The position numbers and the translations under genes were made by a program. A stretch of DNA of 64,000 nt from Hyaloperonospora brassicae. Lineage: Eukaryota > Oomycota > Peronosporomycetes > Peronosporales > Peronosporaceae. This document shows positions 54,961 through 64,000 of the stretch, piece after piece (positions within the stretch are counted from its first letter, which is position 1; the number at the start of each line of letters is the position of its first letter). The notes under the pieces were generated by a model. It was not told the origin of the DNA. It saw only the letters and a program-made list of their open reading frames with translations, and searched no databases. The DNA is taken from NCBI GenBank assembly GCA_947650285.1, contig CANTFL010001448.1, positions 186,001-250,000 of the forward strand, given 5' to 3'.

Positions 54961-57900
54961 CAATCACAAAAATAAGGAGTTTTAAAGGTACGCTTTCACC
55001 CTTTATGTCGTACACCCATATCCAATCCGGTGACTATAAACCTGTGCATAGTGATGCGCGTGCCGTATACTGATACGCAGAAGTCTGAAGATGGTATCAT
55101 TTACCCAGGTGCCTTTTTCTAATATGGTATAACGCCACCCTATGATGCATGCGAAAAGTCTCCTCAGTCATACTCGATTTTGCAGTGTTGTTTAACAAAA
55201 ATGCAAAAAATTTGTTCTTTTGCATTAAAGTTTCAGATTTTGCTTATTGATTGCCTTAGACGGTTTGACTAGTTGTGTAGATGTCACCCACGGACATTGG
55301 TTTTTGCAGTTGCAGTAAGAGGTATAATTAATACGTGACCCAAAACTTAAAATTTTATAAAAATTAAGAAAATGTGTAGTATCATGAGTACTTATAGGAG
55401 TGTGTACCAGATGAGAGCGAAAGTCATACGCAAGGTTATGTGCTGACACAAAAAAGACCTGTTTTACGGATGGGTGTGTACGCAGCGCATAATATTTATA
55501 TGGCATTTTGTTATATAACTGTGAAATTCCTAATTTGGGAGGTTACGGTACTTAAAGAGGGGCCTCTATTTCAATGGGTGTGTGTACGTATTAAAGGGTG
55601 AGTGTGTATCTATAAATCTCCGTAATTTTATATACGCCACACTCACCACATCTATAAAAGTCACAATAGATATCTTACCCCATTTCTGGCATCTCAGGAT
55701 ATGTGGAAGGGGGCGGTTTATTGATTCTTCCGCTTCTAAACATTTTTTAAGGTCCACCTTCGTGCATCTATACTGGTTCGTGCACAAAAAAGATCAGATT
55801 TAATAATCATAAGTACTTTGTATTAATGATCGAATGACATATGGGACTTCGAATCCTTATCTTAATGGGATAATCTACTTCTCTACCCTAAGCTACTCAT
55901 ATACTCACTGATTTACCTTCCTTAATCTAATCATCAAGCTTATTAGATACAATGAATGTCAGCTAGTATCGCAACTAAATCAATATAATGCTCAATATAA
56001 CTTTTTAACGTACCTTTGATGCAGACCATAATAGCACTATGCGTGACGCTTGACAATCAAGGGCATCCTCGTTGCGTTCGTTTTCTGCTGTGACAAAAAT
56101 ACGGCATCTCGATCCAAAGTGAGTAATGTCTGTAGTTAAAAAATATTGTATGTCACCCCTCGTTTCCACAGCAGATGGAGCCATCCCGGTAAACAGTGGT
56201 GAGTGCGCCTTAATTGTTTTGGGACAGCATACTGATATTAAGATGTTAGTTGGCGTCGATATGCGGTATGCAGGTGGGATACAATCAAGCGAAATAATGG
56301 ATGCCGGGTGTAAGTGAGGTATGATTTTGCTCGGGTATTCTTGCCATTATAATTCGATATATTTCATTGCTAAGAGCTAATGAATTATGTTGATTATCAA
56401 TTTGCTTGTTACTCTTTTGGATGAAATGTGTTGAAATTTTTAATGCGGGGTGAGAACGTTAAAGAACGCTATGAGCTTTGACGTTTATTTGTGGTAGTAT
56501 GAGATTTTTTATAGGAAAGAAAAGCAACGACACGCTTTAGATTTCCATATCGTACGACGTCTTTTTGAATAATTGTCGAGGGTAGCATAGAAAGCTGCAT
56601 CTGTATACACGACTTCACCGTCATCTGATAAATGTAGCTACGCCTGAAGCAATACTGCCGTATAAAATCTCTGACATTACATAGGTTGTTGAATTACGTT
56701 CGTTTACAAGTGTACTTTAAAGGAAGAAATATTTGTTAGCTAGACCATGATAAACTGATTGAGTCTGTGATGAAACATCTACGTTACTCGTCATAGCGAC
56801 AGTCATAAGTTTTTACTATTCTTTCATTATTTTTGAGATTGACGCTAGCCATTGGGCTTGTCCAGCGCGAGGCAAGGTTTATTTTGGGTTCAAACATGGT
56901 GCATATATTAAGTAAAGAAAACTCCTGTAGGCTATCCTTAATAGCATTATACTGCGCAGTAGATCTACAAAGCATATGCAGATCCACTTTTTACCGCCAA
57001 TGCTCATCGGCTTGGTACATGAAGTTTATATAAATATGTGGACTCCATTAAAATTCTATCGGCAAGCGATCCTTGAAACCGATAGCATTGCTAACAACTT
57101 TGCTTGCTGTAGTTGTTAAATTTTAATCTCCAAATTTTTACGATATAATATAGAACTTTACTATTCAGAAAGATCCACATGGACAGATGAAATACGAGCG
57201 TCCCTTTGATGTTACTCGTTGTTACTTTCTAATACTATTGGGTTTTGATTGCGGTCATACAAGATTTGATATTGATGCCTCGACCAGCAAGTTGACAAGT
57301 TCAAGCTCTGTCATAGCCCTTGTCGCACACAAGAGCTGTGAATGAGCAGTGTTCTTTCCTTATACAGGTGTAATTTACGATTAAAGAACATGTGACCAGT
57401 TGCTAGGTCGTGACGGCATCATACTCAATATTAATAAGTAACTATCCATTCGCTTGTGGATAGGAGTAGACTAAGATGAGATACCATCTACAAACGTAGG
57501 ATTACTTTTTGTTCTACAGTAAGCTTAAAGATTATTGTATTGCAACAACAGCGTAGAGATATATAATGCTCTAGTTTAATATTGCGCGCTCTGTTTACAG
57601 ATCATACTCCATTTGAACGATGATTGGTACTTCTTACTTTGAGGCACACAACCGTCAAATTATACTACCTACGAGAAACGTCCATCACCTATCTATAGAA
57701 TTTATCTACATATTAAGAATTGTACCATCTTTGAATGAATGGGCGTGAACAGCAGCATACAAACCCGTAGCCATGTGTAAAAAGGGCTGGAAGAACCACT
57801 TCATTTCGCACTTAGTACCTTCTAGCTCTGTACATCAACGACGTAAGAAAGCCAAAAACGTGTATCTTCATTTTTACATCGCAGTTTTCGTTCATCACCT

Positions 57901-60900
57901 ACACAGGTGCCTTTTATTGCCTTGCAAATCTTACCATTTCAACGCAAATAGTTAGTATAGTTGATCGGCTACGCGAGTCCAAGTGAAACCCTACGCATGC
58001 CTCAAGGTGAGGCTGATCACATTAGGGTAACAAGTCGCGTGGAGTCTCGACGGGAAGTCGACTATTTATCAGTGTCAAAGGTGAAGGTAATGAGGACATG
58101 TTGATCAGCATTTAAATTAGTGACTTCGCCTTAACTCGAATTTGCATTGAAGACCCACACGCTAGAGTGCTGACACGACCAAAGTATGCCCAAACATGCT
58201 CGGTAGCGACAAAGCTTCGTCTTTGTCGCTATTTAGTCGGTAAAGCTAGCGCTGGCAGGGTATTTCATAGTCGCGAATCCATTAGCGGATGTCTTCGCAC
58301 GTAGCATTAGGCACTAATAACACAAAATTTATGTTACTTTGAATTTGGTTTATAAGATGTTTGTACGTTTTTCCACTCCTACTATCCAGTATCTCGTTGC
58401 AACATCTTATAAGATAAACCAACGAAGCTTTTCATAACGCACAAGTGTTGCTGTTGTATTGGTAGGCATTCTCTACCGAAAATTTATTCAGGGCAATAAG
58501 CCGCTCTGGTAGTTCATAGCTTGCGTTGCGCCTCACAGCGGCGGAAGCTCACATCCACATTTATCTAATGCATAATGTTCACTCAACGACATTGCCGATG
58601 CGGCAATAAAGGAGAAACGCGTCAGCCTAGTAGATAAAGAATGTCACACGTCGTGCCGAGGTGACTTCTGCAATAAAGACAATGTAAAATTCCGAGTATT
58701 TTTGAGAAAGAATTATTATTCCATAATATCGCTAGTAGCAGGCTATGTTCATCGAACGGTCCACGCCAAGCGGTGAACAACATCAAAACTCGCATCATAT
58801 TTTCGTCAAGTGTCACTTACAATGGAAGGCAGCAGTACATGTGGGGAAGTACTGCCACTTAACACGGAATGAAAACATAAAATAATAAAGCACGAATCAC
58901 TATCTATTGACACCATCAAGGGCGGTTTTGCCGACAAAAACATACCGGTAGAGTGCAAGCCCGTTGGGCGAGTGTCATTATTGATGCATGAGCTGATAGG
59001 TCTACCAAGTGCCGTGTAGGAGGTATGATATTTGATTTCAGCGAGCCTGTTCAACCGATGCTCCTAGTCGTCTGTAATGGCCCAAACTACAACTTTTTTT
59101 CCTGTCATTTAGTCTTATACTAAAAACTGATAGAAATAGTATTTCACATCATAAACGACGTATCAACACAGTTTGGAGGGTAAAAGTAGCCATAAATGTA
59201 TCAACGAAATGCCCAAGGCATCCGCCAACGTTGCGAATATACGATATAATCGACGACATTATAATCTACTCACGCTGCTTCTGGTCTGATTTAAAGCTTG
59301 CATCCGGGTTCTGAGGCACAGCATGTAGGAAGGGATTGTATGAGCTAAAATATCATTCGCTCGCAGAGGGGTATATATACAAAAGGCCCGTAGCTGGTAG
59401 AGATGCCGCTTCGTAACTTGGTATAATGACAAGCGAGATTAATGTTTGTTATCTTGATTTGCTACTCTTTTACTCGTACTAAAAGTGTTATTTTATACCT
59501 TTTCTGATTCTCGGATTCCCGTCTGCGGAAGACCGTTCCGTTATCCGCCAACTGCAGGACGAACACACACAAACAAACGGGACTTTGCATATTAACACAT
59601 ACTTTATCAGTTGCGCATGTAACTCTTGCTTAGAATAGATGAAGTACATGCAGTAAGTTGCGCTGCGTAAACAAGCTGTGACTAAGTGCTCGATCACATG
59701 GCGTCTTAGATGCCGTCGACAAACACTCGATTAAACGACGTTTATGAGCGTTTCATGCCTGTCTATTACCCTTAAAATTATATGAAAGGTGTCTGACACT
59801 CCCAAGCCAGGAAGCCAGCCGAGTGTAGCTGATATTCGTGGCAGGCCGCCAGAGGTAGCAAGTCGTTGCTAAGAACTGTAATGAACAGTTCGAGGCAGGC
59901 GCGTAAACGATCTGTTTGAACTTCGGTAGTGACGCGCGTATGGCCTGAGGACAAACGCACTGAGTTGCTATAAGCTAGACTATAAAGGCGATGGCTGCTG
60001 GAAGACATCGTGGACCATACGACTCATAAAACGACTTCGTTGCGCTCACCTAAACCACCTGTGATGCAGATAGAGGTCATTAGAAACCATGGGTATCCTT
60101 AAACCCATTCCTTCGCGTCAAAAATGTCTTTAAACCTCTCGAGCAGCCTATCCCGCATGAGAGCCGATATCGCAAGCTCTACTGTTCGCTCAATTAAGAA
60201 ACAACTTACCCTGCTAGGTGGGGTCAGTAGCTCCCGTCTATTGACTGAGGAATCCACCCCAACAACCGCGCGTCTTCGGACCAAATAGTTTCTGTAGACC
60301 GCGTAATGCAGACAAAATTACCTCGGCGCTCGGTGGACAAGTCCTAATTATTCCAAAACAAAGGAGGTTTGACGATTCGTCAATTTGGGCTCCGGGCCAA
60401 GCTCGACATAATTGGGAAAGAGGGATACGCCAGCAGTATAGAGGTTCCTCATTTTTAAACAGAACGCTTGTTAGTGACGTCAACATATTCGATGAATAAA
60501 AGCCGCCTTACTGATGGCAAAATATTGCTTAGACATGACAGCGCTTAGTCGTGACGTCAACACGATCAACGGATAGAAAGTCATGGAGACTGCCAACGAG
60601 ATATAGCTCCATCTACTCAACGTAAAGTCAGCAGCTGGTAGGATCTAGGCACTTAACGTGCGGCCGTATATACTCTTTCGAAATGGTACATATCAAGCTA
60701 CAGTGTACGGATGTATCGTTGTATCGCCGTTCCCCATCCTTTCGCCAGATCCCGAATGCGTGTGTAGCGCAAGCGTTTGTGGTGTGGGAGGCTTTGTGGA
60801 ATAACATGTGCTTAAAGTTTAAAGTGCCACACGAGTAGCCGAGATCATGTGACAGCATGTTGGGGTGTATATAACGTATTACACACAAAAAGAAGAAATC

Positions 60901-61024
60901 GGCAGCGCTTTGGGACATGCGCATCAGCTGCACACCATTAGACCATGGTACAAACAGCTAAATACATGCTCAGCGACAGAAATGTGAGGGGTGGATATGA
61001 CTTTGTTTGGTCATCGTACTAAGC
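54961..61024. other. 6 kb of AT-rich sequence without a gene
   Basis: Only short open frames. At 55225-55506 (-) one contains TSYCNCKNQC, a weak Cys-rich string. No tRNA, LTR or long repeat was recognised. Confidence 0.5.
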
Positions 61025-61029
61025 GCTAG
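61025..61029. repeat. target-site duplication of the solo LTR, left
   Basis: GCTAG, identical to 61471-61475. Confidence 0.85.
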
Positions 61030-61470
61030 TGTATTGAAGTGATCGCGATACATTAAAAAACTGATAGAAAGCATAATTTTTGAGTATTATCGATTATTAT
61101 AATATTCAATCACGGTCACTCGATAAGAGGTGATGCTGTCAGAATATTACCCTCAAGGGTTTCATTCGTGGGTGCTCCACGTATTTATTAATGTTACATC
61201 TACATCAACCAAATTACCCACCAATCGCTGCTGGACGCGCGCAATGGGTGGTGCGAAAGAGACCCCCATAGAAGATGGTGGTTTGTTATAGTTAAACTAA
61301 GACAACAATAGTTTATCGAAAGAAGCTTAACGTATATTAAATACAGTACTAGTTTTTCCTTTGACAGAGCGTTCGAGTTCTGCTTTCTTCTCTGCGCTTC
61401 CTCGCCACGTCTAGGTGACGTCGGGTGCATATAACCTCGTGTCACACTGCCACAAGGCGTCCCCGTTACA
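61030..61470 (+). mobile_element. solo LTR of the Gypsy family
   Basis: 441 bp. Starts TGTATTGAAG, contains the GAGTATTAT...ATATTCAATC block, ACCCACCAATCGCTGCTGGAC, and ends CCCCGTTACA. No internal Gypsy sequence on either side, and a perfect GCTAG duplication flanks it, as expected when the two LTRs of an insertion recombine. Confidence 0.9.
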
Positions 61471-61475
61471 GCTAG
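61471..61475. repeat. target-site duplication of the solo LTR, right
   Basis: GCTAG, matching the left copy. Confidence 0.85.
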
Positions 61476-64000
61476 AAAGCTTTTAATGTTCATCGACGAG
61501 AGTTGACATAAACCCCTTATTGAAAATCGGTTGCTAAGAAGACCTATACACACTGCATTAGTCAAATCGCCGCATGCAATAGGCTCTTTCAGCGATGGTA
61601 CTTTCACCCTACAGTGTATATTTGTAACGTAGCATCGACGTACCACGTTCAGTCTCTACGTCTCGTCTGATAGCGCGGCGCCTTTGACTCTCTGGCATTG
61701 CCTCTGCGCTATTCACTATAAACTTTCGGCGTACAGAGCACAGAGCAGAATTCAAGACTACCACCCAGCGACATAAAATCATATCCAGCAGCTCCCTCAT
61801 CATCAGTTAATGCCTTCGTCTCCGTCTCTGCTCATGACATGGTGCCTCCCTCATGCAAGTATGTGCCAAAATGGGTCATTCATCATGGTCCTTCGCGCAA
61901 TCGGTGTACAACAACTTGCTATGAGCTGTATACATTTCTAAGATCTCACTTGCAGATGGCGAATGCTACAGAACGGCCTGCAGCTACTAGATATTGAATT
62001 GACATACTGTTGTCGCACAACAATGTGAGACCCCTCCTTCGTGTTTTATGCTCGCATAATTGTCTCGTCTGCGCGAATCTCTATCCAATTGGTGGCTGCA
62101 CCGTTACACGATAATTTAAATTTTGACGGCAAATTAGTTTTCCATTGCTTCCTAGAAATTCCTTTGTTTTAGTGCGTTTTGTTAGATTGTCGTGTTTTAG
62201 TGCCTAATAGAACTGTTGTTTTGGTGACAAATCCCGCTTGCTACTTATGTACCTTGCAGCCATTTCATCGTACTTGTAGCGCAATGTTGGTTGTAATCAG
62301 AAGCGTGCTCATCCATATCGCGCAGCAATCGATGCAGCCTTCGTAAAAATCTATGAACTCATTTGATCATGATAAATTTTATGACCTCCACGAAGATAGT
62401 CGTCCAAGCATACAAAATTTGTAGGAGCTGCCAAATTGAAATTACTATGGCTTTGGCGAGCCACTACTGCTCATGACAGGAAATTACTTTTGATGTACGT
62501 CATATGAGGTCAATTTGGATTGCAACCTCTCTTTTTAATCGATTCAAGCGTCATAAGTCACAACAGGTATACTAAAGGAATGCAATCGTCAGACATAGTC
62601 CCTCTTTTCCACCACTTGTGCAAAACTCAGTCATGGTGTTACTAGATGAAGTCAACGGCCATCGTTCAAGCTCATTTTGGATACATACCGGGTAGTCAAT
62701 ATTAAAAATATGCGCAATAGACTCCTATTAAGATTAAACACAATGTTGATAGCGTTATGTCTACGCATATCGACACCAAAATGTGTATGTTCAAATAAAG
62801 TATAACTCAATATTATTAAAGGCAGCGCCTGCATGTATCGTTCTTTTTGCTAGAATTCCAATTAAACATGCTGTCAAAATGACAGCGCTGTCAAGAATGC
62901 ACATCCGTAAATTGGGATTACTGGTCATTCAAAGGCTATAATCGGGTGACACGTCGATCGGTAGCCGACACGACACGTGTGTTTTACAATAGGGATGAAA
63001 TCCCATCAAAGATGATACCATAACACCGTACATCAGTTGTTGGGGCTGACGTGTGTCAGCCACCAAAATAAGAGATCTTTTATTAAACGTTCAAATTCGA
63101 ACATTCGTGGCTGGAATAAGCTTATATCGTCTGAGGTGATTTTTTGGTAAAACAAAAACGTTTTGTGTCCCTTCTGATCACCATTTGACACGTGCCTTTT
63201 TCAAGGCGCTTAAGATCGTTACGAGTTGATCAATGCCTTGTCACGGTAGTTAATCTTGAGCACTCGGTATTGTATATCTTTAAATTGTTTGGTCTCCTTT
63301 GAGAGGCCGTAGGCTCTTCGAGAAAATCAGTCTAGAGATCTGAGTTGAGTTCTTCGAGCTTAGTTGCTCACTGGGCGGTAACGCTATCCCTTGATCAAGG
63401 TGCGGAGCAGCTTCGCTACAAACGGTGACATCATGTTTCTTAAACAACGGCCTAGCAGAGCAAACTGTACTAATGTCTCCTAACATAAATGATCACAGCC
63501 TAATAGAGGTGGTTTAAGCTATTCTGCTTCTGCTAAGGATGTAAAATTTGTTTAAAAGTGCAGCTGACATCATCGGGCAAATCATGCTTAAGACCTTTGC
63601 ACTCGATACATCCGTTAGGATCATCAACAAACGTTGGAATTTGGTGATGCACTGTATCAAAAACAGAAATAGGCTAGTCAGGCGTCGCGGAAGATTTTCT
63701 TTGTGTAGCGACCAGTATGAGCTGGATTCATAAAATTTTACATTTACTCTACCTTTTGCGCCTCAAGCAACGTGTTAGATGATAATTAAAGAAGCCAGTG
63801 ATATGAACGAAAATCGTTCCGTTTACCAAGAAGTCGACACCTTACTATTATCGTCTGCCTGATGTAGTGGTCGTAAAGAGTGTTACCTACGAGAAGCGAT
63901 CAATCTGTGCTAGAACGCCCGGTTGCTAGGAAGTCGCTTTTCGAAGACAGATATTCTAAGTGCTTTATATGCTGCTTTCATCAAAATTGCGCAACATTCC
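61476..64000. other. 2.5 kb without a recognised feature
   Basis: Slightly higher GC at 61600-61850, with a 64-aa minus-strand frame that I cannot assign. The remainder is AT-rich and featureless to my reading. Confidence 0.5.

Noticed and set aside
55225..55506. Cys-rich string CNCKNQC as a mobile-element zinc motif
   Set aside because: Only one partial cluster; the rest of the frame has no supporting similarity.

Overview
The window looks like nuclear DNA of an oomycete (water mould), most likely a Phytophthora or downy-mildew relative. The reasons are short GT-AG introns (about 45 to 150 bp) in closely packed genes, a PLAC8-family protein, a membrane-anchored APP1/DUF2183 protein with long C-terminal repeats, a stand-alone heat-shock factor, and a chromodomain-bearing Ty3/Gypsy element next to a large repeat desert. 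This is a 'two-speed' layout. No rRNA, tRNA, CRISPR or bacterial operon signal was seen.

Region 1 (about 1-15.5 kb) is a GC-rich, gene-dense island. Left to right it holds a frame-broken PLAC8 protein (-), a frame-broken APP1-type phosphatidate phosphatase with C-terminal repeats (-), a CINP-like gene (+), a small PH-domain protein ending in a CaaX box (+), mitochondrial intermediate peptidase (-), kaptin (-) and a heat-shock transcription factor (-). Kaptin and the heat-shock factor read cleanly. PLAC8 and APP1, and to a lesser degree the peptidase and PH genes, need one or more frame changes, several of them at homopolymers. They are therefore either decaying or affected by assembly indels.

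Region 2 (15.6-18.4 kb) has no confident gene. At 18385-26530 a complete but dead Ty3/Gypsy chromovirus-type element sits between perfect 5-bp target duplications (GATAC). It carries gag, protease, RT with a damaged catalytic motif, RNase H, integrase and chromodomain. Its 3' third also carries a long antisense open frame (24.3-26.05 kb) that partly overlaps the sense chromodomain region. This is the most unusual coding structure in the window.

Region 3 (26.7-64 kb) is AT-rich repeat graveyard: a second, much more decayed copy of the same Gypsy family (26735-32813), a piece of another retroelement gag, a near-identical inverted repeat with arms of about 2.8 kb (33950-36739 / 39327-42117), six copies of a second dispersed repeat family, a fossil coiled-coil ORF (44.7-45.9 kb), a truncated minus-strand Gypsy copy (52.1-54.4 kb) and a solo LTR with perfect 5-bp TSD (61030-61470). 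The rest shows no gene I can support.

The host genes do not form an operon and appear functionally unrelated: membrane lipid and membrane proteins, CDK/ribosome-biogenesis-linked CINP, mitochondrial protein maturation, nutrient signalling (kaptin) and stress transcription. All assignments come from reading translations and recalled family features; no database search was run.
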